Assembly (NCBI GenBank): GCA_002279065.1
Contig: NCKB01000016.1
Coordinates: 1 to 62,522, forward strand
Length of the DNA stretch: 62,522 bases
Direction of reading: 5' to 3'
Source of the DNA: Lysobacterales bacterium 15-68-25
GTDB taxonomy: Bacteria > Pseudomonadota > Gammaproteobacteria > Xanthomonadales > Rhodanobacteraceae
Below the pieces are notes generated by a model that worked only from the letters and a program-made list of their open reading frames with translations, was not told the DNA's origin and did no database searches. A program made the translations under genes and the position numbers. The stretch's first letter is position 1, and the number at the start of each line of letters is the position of its first letter. Below are positions 28,769 to 39,917 of the stretch, one piece after another.

Positions 28769-29356
28769 TCACGCTTTTTTCGAGATGTGTTCGGCCTGCC
28801 CGCCGTGCTCGAGAAACCACAACCCGGCGAACAGCTTCGGATCGATCGAGTAGCCCTCGGCGGCCCGGGCGAACAGCCAGGCGCCGGCCTCGGTCCTGGG
28901 GACCTCGTGGACGATGATGTCCTCGGTCTCGTCGCCGCCACCCGGACCCACCTTCTCCAGGTCCCAGGCCCGCGCGAAGGCGATCATCTCGGTGCTCATG
29001 CCCGACGACGACGGCCCCTCGTGGATGAACTCCATGCGCCCGCAGCGGTAACCGGTCTCTTCTTCCAGCTCGCGCACGGCGGCGATCAGTGCACCTTCGT
29101 CGGACTGCTCGGCCAGGTCGCCCACCAGCCCGGCCGGCATCTCGATGGTCCGCTGCAGGATCGGCACCCGGTACTGCTCGACGAACAGCACCCGGTCTTC
29201 CGGAGTCACCGCCAGGATGATCACCGCACCGCCGGGGTTGTTGCGCTCCACGTACTCCCAGCGTCCGCGCTGGCGCATGGTCAGCCAGCGGCCCTGGTAG
29301 AGGGTTTCCACCGGGGCATGCGCGTCGTCGGGGATGCGGCCTGCAGCGTCGTTCAT
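28769..29356 (-). CDS. Nudix hydrolase, ADP-ribose pyrophosphatase type
   Basis: 195 residues from MNDAAGR at 29356; an upstream in-frame ATG (29407) adds only basic residues. The Nudix helix reads EGALIAAVRELEEETGY, giving the catalytic REUxEExGU core. The glycine-rich first part is extended (AGLVGDLAEQSDE) compared with the strict GX5E spacing. The preceding VLFVEQYRVP and EMPAGL are typical of the NudF/ADP-ribose group, which hydrolyses ADP-ribose to AMP and ribose 5-phosphate. It lies upstream of nothing on its strand within 100 bases and is probably the last gene of a leftward run from cdd. Confidence 0.85.
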   Translation of the reverse strand: MNDAAGRIPDDAHAPVETLYQGRWLTMRQRGRWEYVERNNPGGAVIILAVTPEDRVLFVEQYRVPILQRTIEMPAGLVGDLAEQSDEGALIAAVRELEEETGYRCGRMEFIHEGPSSSGMSTEMIAFARAWDLEKVGPGGGDETEDIIVHEVPRTEAGAWLFARAAEGYSIDPKLFAGLWFLEHGGQAEHISKKA

Positions 29357-29429
29357 GCGTGGCTTTCCTTGGTCGGGGCGATCCCGCGCATGGTGGCGCG
29401 GCCCCATGACAACGACAACCGGGGGCGGC

Positions 29430-30332
29430 TCAGCCGGCCAGCGCGCGCAGCCGTGAGCGGGTCAGCGGACCGAAGCGCAGGCGGTCGCACAGGGCGTCGA
29501 GCGTCGTCGGGTCGGTCGGCGCGCGGCGCAGCGCGTCCACGTGGTCGGCGACCGGTGCGTCCAGCGCGATGCGGGTCAGCCGGCGGTAGAGCCGCGCCAT
29601 TTCCCCGTGCTCGCGCAGCCGGGCGGCACAGGCCGCGGCGCCGCGCAGGCGCAGGAACGGCACCTCGTCGACGCGCTCCAGCAGGGTTTCCAGGCTGCCG
29701 AAGTGGGCGAGCAGCGCGGCGGCGGTCTTGGCCCCGACGCCGGGGACCCCGGGAATGTTGTCCACCGCATCGCCGCAAAGGGCGAGGTAGTCGGCGACCT
29801 GGTGCGGATGCACGCCGAGCTTCTCGTGCACGCCGTCCGGCCCCCAGCGCAGGTTGCGGGCGAAGTCCCATTGCTGGTCGTGTTCGCCGAGCAACTGGCC
29901 GAAGTCCTTGTCGGCCGACACGATCACGCTGGGAATGCCGTGACCGCGCAGGTGCCACAGCGCGCTGCCGATCAGGTCGTCGGCCTCGAAGCTGTGGTCG
30001 ATCAGCACCGTTACGCCCAGCGCCGCGGTGACCTCTCGGCACAGCACGAACTGGTGTTCCAGGTCCGGCGGCGGCAGCTCGCGGTTGGCCTTGTAGGGTG
30101 GGTAGATCGCATTGCGGAACGAACTGGTGAGCGAGGCGTCGAACGCCACCGCCACGCGCTCCGGCCGGGTTTTTTCCAGCAGCTCGCACAGGAACCGGGT
30201 GTAGCCATGCACGGCATTGACCGGATGGCCGTCGGCATCGTGGAACTCGTCCGGCATCGAGTGCCAGGCGCGGAACACATAAAGACTGCCGTCGACCAGG
30301 TGTGCCGACGGATGGGCGGCTGCCGCGTTCAT
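29430..30332 (-). CDS. 5'-3' exonuclease of the Pol I/FEN family
   Basis: 300 residues. The start ATG overlaps the nitroreductase stop (ATGA). It has the metal-binding acidic residues of the N-terminal FEN domain (HLVDGSLYVFRAWH, AFDASLTSSFRN, DHSFEADDLIGS, VSADKDFGQLL) and the H3TH DNA-binding segment (LCGDAVDNIPGVPGVGAKTA). This matches free-standing homologues of the DNA polymerase I exonuclease domain, such as E. coli XNI, used to remove flaps or RNA primers. The length is usual for the family. Confidence 0.88.
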   Translation of the reverse strand: MNAAAAHPSAHLVDGSLYVFRAWHSMPDEFHDADGHPVNAVHGYTRFLCELLEKTRPERVAVAFDASLTSSFRNAIYPPYKANRELPPPDLEHQFVLCREVTAALGVTVLIDHSFEADDLIGSALWHLRGHGIPSVIVSADKDFGQLLGEHDQQWDFARNLRWGPDGVHEKLGVHPHQVADYLALCGDAVDNIPGVPGVGAKTAAALLAHFGSLETLLERVDEVPFLRLRGAAACAARLREHGEMARLYRRLTRIALDAPVADHVDALRRAPTDPTTLDALCDRLRFGPLTRSRLRALAG

Positions 30333-30916
30333 ACCGGGTCGTGCCATTCGCTGAGCAGGGTGTCCACCGGCGGCCGCTCGCGGTCGGGCACCTCGCCGCG
30401 TGGCGTGCCGAGGTGGACGAAGCCCACCACCTGTTCGTGCTCGCCCAGCCCCAGCAGGGCGGCCACCTCGCTGTCGTAGGCTGCCCAGCCGGTGAGCCAC
30501 TGCGCGCCGAAGCCGAGCGCCTCGGCGCCCAGCAGCAGGTTGTAGGTCACGCAGCCGGCGCTGAGCTGCTGCTCCATCGGCGGCACGCTGCTGCTGGTGT
30601 CGATCCGGCAGACCACCACCAGCACCAGCGGCGCGAAGGCGTAGCGCGTGCGCTCCTTCTCGCGCTTGGCCTCGGACAGTTCGGGGTTGCGGGCGATCGC
30701 TCGCGCCGCCAGGCGCTCGCCGAAGCGCAGCTTGTGCTCGCCGCGCAGCGCGATGAACCGGAATGGCACCAGCTTGCCGTGGTCGGGTACGCGCACCGCC
30801 GCTTCCAGCAGGGCGCGCAGCGTCGCCGGATCGGGTGACGGCTCGCCGAGCTGGCGAGAGGGCGGCGAATGGCGCCGGTGCAGCAGGGCCAGCGCATCGG
30901 CAGGGGTGTCGGTCAT
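30329..30916 (-). CDS. Nitroreductase family protein, YdjA type
   Basis: 195 residues from MTDTPADAL at 30916; the frame opens 63 bases upstream without a ribosome site. This is an FMN-dependent nitroreductase fold: LHRRHSPPSRQL, AAVRVPDHGKLVPFRFIALR, YNLLLGAEALGFGAQWLTGW, and HLGTPRGEVPDRERP. The short length and the 'VPDHGKL' motif place it with E. coli YdjA-like members, which reduce quinones or nitro compounds with NAD(P)H. It sits four bases after cdd and overlaps the exonuclease gene, so the three form an operon. Confidence 0.87.
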   Translation of the reverse strand: MTDTPADALALLHRRHSPPSRQLGEPSPDPATLRALLEAAVRVPDHGKLVPFRFIALRGEHKLRFGERLAARAIARNPELSEAKREKERTRYAFAPLVLVVVCRIDTSSSVPPMEQQLSAGCVTYNLLLGAEALGFGAQWLTGWAAYDSEVAALLGLGEHEQVVGFVHLGTPRGEVPDRERPPVDTLLSEWHDPV

Positions 30917-30920
30917 GGAA

Positions 30921-31340
30921 TCACTCGTGGACAGGGGTAAGGCTGAACGAATAGGGCAGCAGCTCGGCCACCGTGGCATGCCGCACGCGGTCGCCCAGGT
31001 GGCCCAGCAGCACCGGCATCGCGTGGTCGCACAGCTCGGCCATCACCTGGCGGCAGGCGCCGCAGGGGCTGACCGGCTCCGGCGTGTCGGCCACCACGGC
31101 CAGTCCGGCGAAGTCGCCGGGGCGGCAACCGGCGGCGATCGCGCTGAACAGGGCGGTGCGCTCGGCGCAGTTGCACAGGCCGTAGGCGGCGTTTTCCACG
31201 TTGCAGCCGCGGAAGCGGCGGCCGTCGCGCGTCAGCACCACCGCGCCGACCTGGAAGCGTGAGTAGGGGGCGTAGGCGTGCGAGCGGGCGTCGCGGGCGT
31301 CTTGCAACAGTTCGTCGACAGGCAGCTGGTCTGGATCCAT
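30921..31340 (-). CDS. cdd: Cytidine deaminase
   Basis: 139 residues from MDPDQLPVDEL at 31340. It hydrolyses cytidine and deoxycytidine to uridine forms in pyrimidine salvage. The zinc site is complete: CAE in NCAERTALF and PCGAC in VSPCGACRQVMAEL. The substrate loop GCNVENAAYGLC and the start AYAPYSRFQVGA are typical of the short tetrameric type. It is the first gene of the leftward operon with the nitroreductase and exonuclease. A 168-base spacer separates it from divergent pntAA. Confidence 0.94.
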   Translation of the reverse strand: MDPDQLPVDELLQDARDARSHAYAPYSRFQVGAVVLTRDGRRFRGCNVENAAYGLCNCAERTALFSAIAAGCRPGDFAGLAVVADTPEPVSPCGACRQVMAELCDHAMPVLLGHLGDRVRHATVAELLPYSFSLTPVHE

Positions 31341-31508
31341 CAGGGTCTCCGCGGTGACCCCGCCGGCCGCGTCCCGGCAACCGTTGGCGGGCCAGTCTAC
31401 TGCGCCCGGGGCGGGCGGTTCACCCCTGACCCATGGCATCTCCGGCAGGGTCGCCAAGTGCACGGCGCCGGACTACGATGCCGTGACCTTTCCCTGGGGG
31501 AGTGCACG

Positions 31509-32609
31509 ATGCCGATCACCGTGGCCGCACTGCGCGAAACCGCCGCCGGCGAGCGCCGGGTGGCGATCACGCCGGAAATGGCGAAGAAGATGCACGGACG
31601 CGGCTGGCGAGTGCTGCTCGAGCACGACGCCGGCACCACCGCAGGCTTTCCCGACACGGCGTATCCGGAGGCTTCGTTCGCTGCGGCGTCCGAAGTCTGC
31701 GCCCAGGCCGACGTGCTGGCCTGCGTGCTGCCGCCGGCCGACGCCGCGGTGGCGGCGCTGCGCGAGGGGACGGTGGTGGTCGGCCAGCTGCGGCCCTACG
31801 GCGCCGCGGCGAGGCTGGCGGCGATGGGCGCGCGGCGGCTCACCGCGTTCGCGCTGGAGCTGCTGCCGCGGACCACGCGCGCGCAGGCGATGGACGTGCT
31901 CAGCTCGCAGGCGGCCGTGGCCGGTTATCGCGCGATGCTGATCGCGGCCGAGGCCGCGCCTAAGTTCTTCCCCATGCTTACCACCGCGGCCGGCACCATC
32001 CGTCCGTCGCGCGTGCTGGTGATCGGCGCCGGCGTCGCCGGCCTGCAGGCGATCGCCACCGCCCGCCGCCTCGGCGCGCAGACCGAGGGTTACGACGTGC
32101 GCCCGGAGACCCGCGAGCAGGTGGAGTCCCTGGGCGCCAAGTTCCTCGACCTGGGCGTCAGCGCGGCCGGCAGCGGCGGCTACGCGCGCGAACTGTCGGC
32201 CGAGGAGCGCGCCGCGCAGCAGCAGGCGCTGGCCGACCACCTGAAGAACGTCGACGTGATCGTCACCACGGCCGCGGTGCCGGGGCGTCCGGCACCGAAG
32301 ATCCTCAGCGCGGCGATGGTCGGCGGCATGAAGCCCGGCGCGCTGATCGTCGACTTGGCCGCCGAGGGCGGCGGCAACTGCGAGCTGACCCGTCCGGGCG
32401 AGCGGGTCGAGCACGGCGGCGTCACCATCCTCGGTCCGCTGAACCTGCCGGCGGGTGCGCCGCTGCACGCCTCGGAGATGTACGCACGCAACGTGTTCAA
32501 CTTTCTGGAACTGCTGGTGCGCGACGGCGATCTGGCGCCCGATTTCGACGACGAACTGGTCGCCAAGAGCTGCGTGACCCGCGACGGCCAGGCCCATTTC
32601 GGCGGCTGA
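31509..32609 (+). CDS. pntAA: NAD(P) transhydrogenase alpha subunit, domain I
   Basis: 366 residues, the soluble NAD(H)-binding part of the three-subunit form of proton-translocating transhydrogenase. It has RRVAITPEMAKKM near the start, the signature RAQAMDVLSSQAAVAGYRAM, a Rossmann motif VLVIGAGVAGLQAIATARRL, and the mobile-loop region GARELSAEER-like stretch before VIVTTAAVPGRPAPKILS. It passes hydride from NADH to NADP+ driven by the proton gradient. The partners pntAB and pntB lie 1.7 kb downstream, separated by three genes on the opposite strand. Confidence 0.93.
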   Translation: MPITVAALRETAAGERRVAITPEMAKKMHGRGWRVLLEHDAGTTAGFPDTAYPEASFAAASEVCAQADVLACVLPPADAAVAALREGTVVVGQLRPYGAAARLAAMGARRLTAFALELLPRTTRAQAMDVLSSQAAVAGYRAMLIAAEAAPKFFPMLTTAAGTIRPSRVLVIGAGVAGLQAIATARRLGAQTEGYDVRPETREQVESLGAKFLDLGVSAAGSGGYARELSAEERAAQQQALADHLKNVDVIVTTAAVPGRPAPKILSAAMVGGMKPGALIVDLAAEGGGNCELTRPGERVEHGGVTILGPLNLPAGAPLHASEMYARNVFNFLELLVRDGDLAPDFDDELVAKSCVTRDGQAHFGG

Positions 32610-32618
32610 CCCGCTCCG

Positions 32619-33230
32619 TCAGAACGGATGATTGGGGGCGCCGGCGCCGGGCGGCGGCGATGCAGGAGGCGGAGGTGGCGGAAACCCGGCAGGGGCAGGT
32701 GGAGGCGGCATGTGGCCGTGGCGCATGCGGTCCATCCACTGTTCGCGCTGTTCGATCGTGAGCGAGCGCCACTTGTGTACCAGTGCGTCGCGCTGTGCCG
32801 GTGGCATCGCCTGGAACTGCCGGAAAGCTTCATGCAACTCGTGTCGCTGCTCCGGCGGCAATGCGTGGAACTTGCGCATGTTCTCCCGCGCCAGCCGGCG
32901 CTCCTCCGGCGTCATCGCCTGCCAGCGCGCGATCCGTTCGCGGATCTTCTCCCGCTGGTCCGGCGGCAGCGTCAGCCAGCGCTCGCTCTTTTCCAGCATG
33001 TGCGCCTGCTTGCGTGGCGGCAGGGTGTCCCAGTCCCCTCGCAGCGGCGCAAGCAGGTCACGCTGTTCCGGGGTCAGGCTCTGCCAGGGGCGCGGCGGCA
33101 GGTCCGGTGCGCCGGGCGGCGGCCGGTGGTGGTGGAAATCCTGCGCAGGCAGCGCCGCCGGCACACCGGCCAGCAGGCCGAGGGCGACGATCAGGCGGGC
33201 GGCGAGCGATCGTGGGCGGGACGGGTTCAT
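32619..33230 (-). CDS. DUF3106 secreted repeat protein
   Basis: 203 residues with a signal peptide (LIVALGLLAGVPAALPAQ). The centre consists of about six repeats of 20-22 residues built on 'W..L.P.QR..L' (for example WQSLTPEQRDLL, WLTLPPDQREKI, WQAMTPEERRLA), the DUF3106 pattern. The C-terminal 30 residues are Pro/Gly-rich. These helical repeat proteins are found with an ECF sigma gene and a small membrane protein, as here, and are thought to be periplasmic, but the role is unknown. It is the last gene of the leftward three-gene unit. Confidence 0.85.
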   Translation of the reverse strand: MNPSRPRSLAARLIVALGLLAGVPAALPAQDFHHHRPPPGAPDLPPRPWQSLTPEQRDLLAPLRGDWDTLPPRKQAHMLEKSERWLTLPPDQREKIRERIARWQAMTPEERRLARENMRKFHALPPEQRHELHEAFRQFQAMPPAQRDALVHKWRSLTIEQREQWMDRMRHGHMPPPPAPAGFPPPPPPASPPPGAGAPNHPF

Positions 33231-33233
33231 GGC

Positions 33234-33623
33234 TCAGCGTCGCGAGGCGGGCGGCGGGTCGTTGGCGGCCAGCCAGCCGTAGAAGTCGAGGTTCTGGTAG
33301 AGCGCCGGATCGGCGCTGTCGGCATCCGGCGGCAGTTCGCTGTCGTCCTGGGTCTGGATCGCGGCAGTCGCCGTCGCGGTGGGAGCGGTGGCAGTCGGCG
33401 CCGGGTGGCGCGGCGACCAGACCATCAGCGCCGCCAGTGCGATGACGGCGAAAGCGCCCGCGGGCAGCAACAGGCGGGCCGTGCGGTGCGCGGACGGGGC
33501 CGCCTGCAGCGCATCCCGGCGCGCCGCACGGAGGCGGTTGGCCGTAGCCGGATCCAGCTCCCGGCTGGCCTGCCGGAACAGCGCACGGGCACGCTGTTCG
33601 ATCCGATCGTCGGGCGAGTTCAT
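33234..33623 (-). CDS. DUF3619-like single-span membrane protein, putative anti-sigma factor
   Basis: 129 residues, the start overlapping the sigma-factor stop (ATGA). A cytoplasmic helical part has ARALFRQASRELDPATANRL and RAARRDALQA, a membrane helix spans about 50-68 (LLLPAGAFAVIALAALMVW), and a Thr/Ala-rich periplasmic part ends in YGWLAANDPPPASRR. The N-terminal pattern is that of DUF3619 proteins encoded after ECF sigma genes. An anti-sigma role is likely from position and topology, but no ZAS zinc motif is visible. Confidence 0.7.
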   Translation of the reverse strand: MNSPDDRIEQRARALFRQASRELDPATANRLRAARRDALQAAPSAHRTARLLLPAGAFAVIALAALMVWSPRHPAPTATAPTATATAAIQTQDDSELPPDADSADPALYQNLDFYGWLAANDPPPASRR

Positions 33624-34273
33624 CGCCAGTCCTCCAGTTGGTCGCGCAGGTGGTGCATGGCGCGCGACAGATGGGTTTTCACGCTTCCCTCCGAGCAGCC
33701 CATGGCGCGGGCGGTCTCGGCGACGTCCAGTCCCTCCAGCACCCGCAGCATGAAGGCTTCGCGCTGGCGCTGCGGCAGCCTGCGCACCGCGGCGGCCATG
33801 TCCCTGTACGACTGCGCGTCCTGCAGCCGGTCCAGCGGCCCCGGCGAGCGATCGGCCGGCTCCCAGGCCGGCAGCTCCTCGCCGTCGCCGTCGCGACCGC
33901 CGCCCAGCCAGCCAACCACGATGGAGCGCACCTTGCGCCGGCGCTGCAGGTCGACGATGCGCCGGCGCAGGATGCCCCAGAACAGCGGGGCCCACTCGCC
34001 GGCCGGCTTCTCCCGGTAGTGCCGCACCAGCCGCAGCATGGCGTCCTGTACCGCGTCGAAGGCGTCCTCGCGGTGGCCCAACTGCAGCTCCGCCATGCGG
34101 AAGGCGCGCCGCTCGACCTGGGCCAGGAAGGCATCCAGCGAGACGGGCACGGCGCGTGCGTCGATACCGTCGACCAGCAGGTCGTCGGCCAGGGGCTGGG
34201 CCAGGCTGTTCATCGGGTCGACGTCCACGGGTCCCGGCGAGTCATCGTCCGGCTCCATCGGTTCGGTTGCCAT
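33620..34273 (-). CDS. ECF-type RNA polymerase sigma factor
   Basis: 217 residues from MATEPMEPDDDS at 34273. An acidic N-terminal extension of about 50 residues precedes sigma region 2 (QLGHREDAFDAVQDAMLRLV, then FWGILRRRIVDLQRRRK, the -10 binding part). A Gly/Asp-rich linker follows, then region 4 (LPQRQREAFMLRVLEGLDVA and MGCSEGSVKTHLSRAMHHLR), the -35 helix-turn-helix. It heads a leftward operon with the putative anti-sigma protein and the DUF3106 protein. It lies 78 bases from the divergent pntAB start. The inducing signal is unknown. Confidence 0.9.
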   Translation of the reverse strand: MATEPMEPDDDSPGPVDVDPMNSLAQPLADDLLVDGIDARAVPVSLDAFLAQVERRAFRMAELQLGHREDAFDAVQDAMLRLVRHYREKPAGEWAPLFWGILRRRIVDLQRRRKVRSIVVGWLGGGRDGDGEELPAWEPADRSPGPLDRLQDAQSYRDMAAAVRRLPQRQREAFMLRVLEGLDVAETARAMGCSEGSVKTHLSRAMHHLRDQLEDWR

Positions 34274-34351
34274 GCTCAACGCGGCAGGCTCGCACGCGTT
34301 GACGGGCGCCCGTATGATGCCCTGAACATGCCGTGCTGGCGGGGAGGGGTC

Positions 34352-34660
34352 ATGATCGACGGTTTCCTGGCGCTGTACATCTTCATGCTGGCCGCGTTCA
34401 CCGGGTACGAGATCATCGCCCGGGTACCGGTGATCCTGCACACGCCGCTGATGTCGGGCTCCAACTTCGTCCACGGCATCGTGCTGGTCGGCGCGATGAT
34501 CGCACTGGGCCACGCCGAGTCCACACTGGGCATCGCGATCGGCTTCATCGGGGTCCTGCTGGGCGCCGGCAACGCCGCCGGCGGCTACGTGGTGACCGAG
34601 CGCATGCTGGAGATGTTCAAGTCCAGCAAGCCGGGCGGCGGCAAGCCGGGAGGCCACTGA
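34352..34660 (+). CDS. pntAB: NAD(P) transhydrogenase alpha subunit, membrane part
   Basis: 102 residues with three membrane helices (about 3-22, 35-52 and 58-80): FLALYIFMLAAFTGYEIIAR, HTPLMSGSNFVHGIVLVGAM, IGVLLGAGNAAGGYVVTERM. This is the short PntAB protein of split transhydrogenases and forms the proton channel with PntB. A GGGGAGGGG ribosome site precedes the ATG. The stop overlaps the pntB start. The partner pntAA lies upstream beyond an opposite-strand sigma module. Confidence 0.93.
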   Translation: MIDGFLALYIFMLAAFTGYEIIARVPVILHTPLMSGSNFVHGIVLVGAMIALGHAESTLGIAIGFIGVLLGAGNAAGGYVVTERMLEMFKSSKPGGGKPGGH

Positions 34661-36093
34661 TGAGCTGGCTCCCCACCCTGATCAAGGCCTGCTATTTCCT
34701 GGCAGCCCTGCTGTTCATCCTAGGCCTGAAGCGCATGAGTTCGCCGCGTACCGCGCGCGGCGGCATCGTCTGGGCCGGCTACGGCATGCTGCTGGCGGTG
34801 CTGATCACCTTTGCCCTGCCGGATCTGCACCACCGCGCGCTGATCGGCGTGGCGGTACTGCTGGGCGTGTCGGCGGCCTGGTGGACCGGCCGCCGCGTGG
34901 CGATGACCGACATGCCGCAGATGGTGGCGCTCTACAACGGCATGGGCGGCGGCGCTGCGGCGGCGATCGGCGCGTCCGAGCTGGTCGGCTTCGCCGGCAG
35001 CGCGGTGGTGCTGCTGGACGGGGCCAAGTTCGCCGCCGATCCGACCGTGGCCCCGGACCTGGCCCAGCTCGCGCTGGGCGTGATCGGTGCCTTGATCGGC
35101 GCGGTGAGTTTTTCCGGATCGCTGATCGCCTTCGCCAAGCTGCAGGGCTGGCTGGACAAGCGCTTCGTGTTCCCTGGCCAGCGCGCGGTCAACCTGTTGA
35201 TCCTGCTGGCGGCGGTGGTCTGCGGCGGGATGCTGATCGCCGGCCAGCTGACGATGCCGCTGATCGTGGCGTTCTTCGTGCTGGCGCTGCTGTTCGGGCT
35301 GATGATGACGTTGCCGATCGGCGGCGCCGACATGCCGGTGGTGATCTCGCTGTACAACGCGTTCACCGGCCTGGCCGTGGCGTTCGAGGGCTTCGTGCTG
35401 CAGAACGAGGCGATGATCATTGCCGGCACCGTGGTCGGCGCGGCCGGTACCCTGCTGACGCAGTTGATGGCCAGGGCGATGAACCGCTCGCTTGGCAACG
35501 TGCTGTTCGGCAGCTTCGGAGCCGCCGGCGGCGGTGCCGCGCAGGCGATCAGCGGCAGCCAGAAGCCGATCGAGGCCAGCGACGTGGCGGTGATGATGGC
35601 CTATGCCGAGCGCGTGGTGATCGTACCCGGCTACGGCATGGCCGTGGCCCAGGCGCAGCACAAGGTGTGGGAGTTCGCCCGGCTGCTGATCGAGCGCGGC
35701 GTGAAGGTGAAGTTCGCGATCCATCCGGTGGCCGGCCGCATGCCGGGCCACATGAACGTGCTGCTGGCCGAGGCCGGCGTACCGTACGACCTGATCGCGG
35801 ACATGGACGACATCAACCCCGAGTTCCCGACCACCGACGTGGCGCTGGTGATCGGCGCCAACGACGTGGTCAATCCGCTGGCCAAGACCGATCCGTCCTC
35901 GCCGATCTACGGCATGCCGATTCTCGACGTGGCGGCGGCGAAGAACGTCATCGTGGTCAAGCGCGGCAAGGGCACCGGTTTCGCCGGCATCGAAAACGCG
36001 CTGTTCTACGCGGACAACGCGCGCATGCTCTACGGCGATGGCCAGGCGGCGGCGGGCGAGCTGGTGGCTGCGCTCAAGACGCTGGACGGCTGA
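34660..36093 (+). CDS. pntB: NAD(P) transhydrogenase beta subunit
   Basis: 477 residues. The N-terminal two thirds has about nine membrane helices with conserved MPQMVALYNGMGGGAAAAIG and LPIGGADMPVVISLYNAFTG. The C-terminal NADP(H)-binding domain III has VIVPGYGMAVAQAQHKVWEF, GRMPGHMNVLLAEAGVPYD and VALVIGANDVVNPLAKTDPS, ending with KRGKGTGFAGIENALFY. It overlaps pntAB by TGATG coupling. Its 3' end overlaps a converging gene by 20 bases. Confidence 0.95.
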   Translation: MSWLPTLIKACYFLAALLFILGLKRMSSPRTARGGIVWAGYGMLLAVLITFALPDLHHRALIGVAVLLGVSAAWWTGRRVAMTDMPQMVALYNGMGGGAAAAIGASELVGFAGSAVVLLDGAKFAADPTVAPDLAQLALGVIGALIGAVSFSGSLIAFAKLQGWLDKRFVFPGQRAVNLLILLAAVVCGGMLIAGQLTMPLIVAFFVLALLFGLMMTLPIGGADMPVVISLYNAFTGLAVAFEGFVLQNEAMIIAGTVVGAAGTLLTQLMARAMNRSLGNVLFGSFGAAGGGAAQAISGSQKPIEASDVAVMMAYAERVVIVPGYGMAVAQAQHKVWEFARLLIERGVKVKFAIHPVAGRMPGHMNVLLAEAGVPYDLIADMDDINPEFPTTDVALVIGANDVVNPLAKTDPSSPIYGMPILDVAAAKNVIVVKRGKGTGFAGIENALFYADNARMLYGDGQAAAGELVAALKTLDG

Positions 36094-36508
36094 GCCTGCG
36101 CGCGGTCAGCGCCGCCACGCCGGCGCCGACGGCGAACCAGACCCACCGGCCGCCAGGTACGCCCAGCCCGGCCAGGGACCACAGCATGGCCGGGCCCGCA
36201 GTACGCATCGTTTCGATCAGCGCCATGCCCATCGAACCGGCGAGCCGCACTCCGGCGATCAGCACATTCACGTAGACCGCCGCCAGCAGCGTGGCGACAG
36301 CTGCGAGCCAGGGCGCCGCTCCGTGCCGGGGGCTGATCCAGCGAGCGATTGCCCAACCCAGCAACGCACCGATCGGCACGGCGAGCCATGCCATGCCGCG
36401 CTGCAGGTAGGCGACAGGCAGCATCCATAGCGCGCCGGCCGCGAGGCCGAGCATGGCAGCGCTGGTCAGCGAAAACGCGAGCGAGAGGACGCGACGCGTC
36501 CGCTTCAT
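36074..36508 (-). CDS. Small multi-span membrane protein, function unknown
   Basis: 144 residues from MKRTRRV at 36508. Four hydrophobic segments are visible (about 8-30, 36-55, 66-88, 112-132), with a short basic end (LTARRLSRPAS). I recognise no family. Its last 20 bases lie inside the 3' end of pntB on the other strand. The divergent neighbour is sufT, 189 bases away, with which it may share a promoter region. Confidence 0.6.
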   Translation of the reverse strand: MKRTRRVLSLAFSLTSAAMLGLAAGALWMLPVAYLQRGMAWLAVPIGALLGWAIARWISPRHGAAPWLAAVATLLAAVYVNVLIAGVRLAGSMGMALIETMRTAGPAMLWSLAGLGVPGGRWVWFAVGAGVAALTARRLSRPAS

Positions 36509-36697
36509 GGGGCAAGGTGCCGGATCGGGCTGGGCATCGGATGCAGGCTTCCGCACAAAACGTCGATGATAACCCGGGTCCCCGGGCTCGCCGGCGGGGC
36601 TTGATTCGAGCGGAACGAGACCCGACCTGCTGCGGGGCGTCATAATGGCGTCCTCGCGTGCGCGTCCCCGGCGCACGGATTTCACCACGGGACAAGC

Positions 36698-37255
36698 ATG
36701 AGCGGTTTCAGTCTGAGCAGCGAACCTTTCACCCTCGAGCGGGACTGCCCTGCCGTGATGGTGCCTCAGGGCGAGACCGTGGTGCTGCCGGCTGGCCAGG
36801 TCGGCTACATCACCCAGGCCCTGGGCGGAAGCTTCACCGTATACGTCGAGGGCAATCTGTTCCGCATCGCCGGCAGCGACGCTGATGCGTTGGGCAAGGA
36901 GCCGCCACCGCCGATCGAGCTGGCTGAGGGTGCCGGCGACGAGGAGGTCGAGAAGCTCGTCTGGGAGCAGTTGCGCACCGTGTTCGACCCGGAGATCCCG
37001 GTCAATGTGGTGGAGCTGGGGCTGGTCTACGACGTCAGCATGGAGGCCACCGCGGACGGCCAGCGCAAGGTCTATGTGAAGATGACCCTGACCGCGCCCG
37101 GCTGCGGCATGGGCGACATCCTGGTCGACGACGTGCGCACCAAGCTGGAGCTGATCCCGACCGTCGCCCAGGCCGACGTCGACCTCGTGTTCGACCCGCC
37201 GTGGAACCATTCGATGATGTCCGAGATCGCCAAGCTCGAGACCGGAATGCTCTGA
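36698..37255 (+). CDS. sufT: Putative Fe-S cluster assembly protein SufT
   Basis: 185 residues. The first 80 residues are a SufT-specific beta-rich part (PAVMVPQGETVVLPAGQVGY, then NLFRIAGSDADALG). The rest is a DUF59/MIP18 domain with VFDPEIPVNVVELGLVYDV and LTAPGCGMGDILVDDV, including its conserved Cys. SufT proteins help mature or insert Fe-S clusters, usually near the suf operon; none is in this window. The 185-residue length is standard. Confidence 0.9.
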   Translation: MSGFSLSSEPFTLERDCPAVMVPQGETVVLPAGQVGYITQALGGSFTVYVEGNLFRIAGSDADALGKEPPPPIELAEGAGDEEVEKLVWEQLRTVFDPEIPVNVVELGLVYDVSMEATADGQRKVYVKMTLTAPGCGMGDILVDDVRTKLELIPTVAQADVDLVFDPPWNHSMMSEIAKLETGML

Positions 37256-39841
<2,586 letters not shown>

Positions 39842-39887
39842 TCTGACGACATGCGGCGGAGCGGACGCTCCGCCGCCGCGACACCCG

Positions 39888-39917
39888 AAGGGCCCGGTCA
39901 CGGATGACCGGGCCCTT
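39888..39917 (+). terminator. Rho-independent terminator after the M4 protease gene
   Basis: A perfect 13-bp stem (39888-39900 with 39905-39917) with a CGGA loop is followed by TGTCGTTT. It lies 47 bases after the stop codon. Confidence 0.88.
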
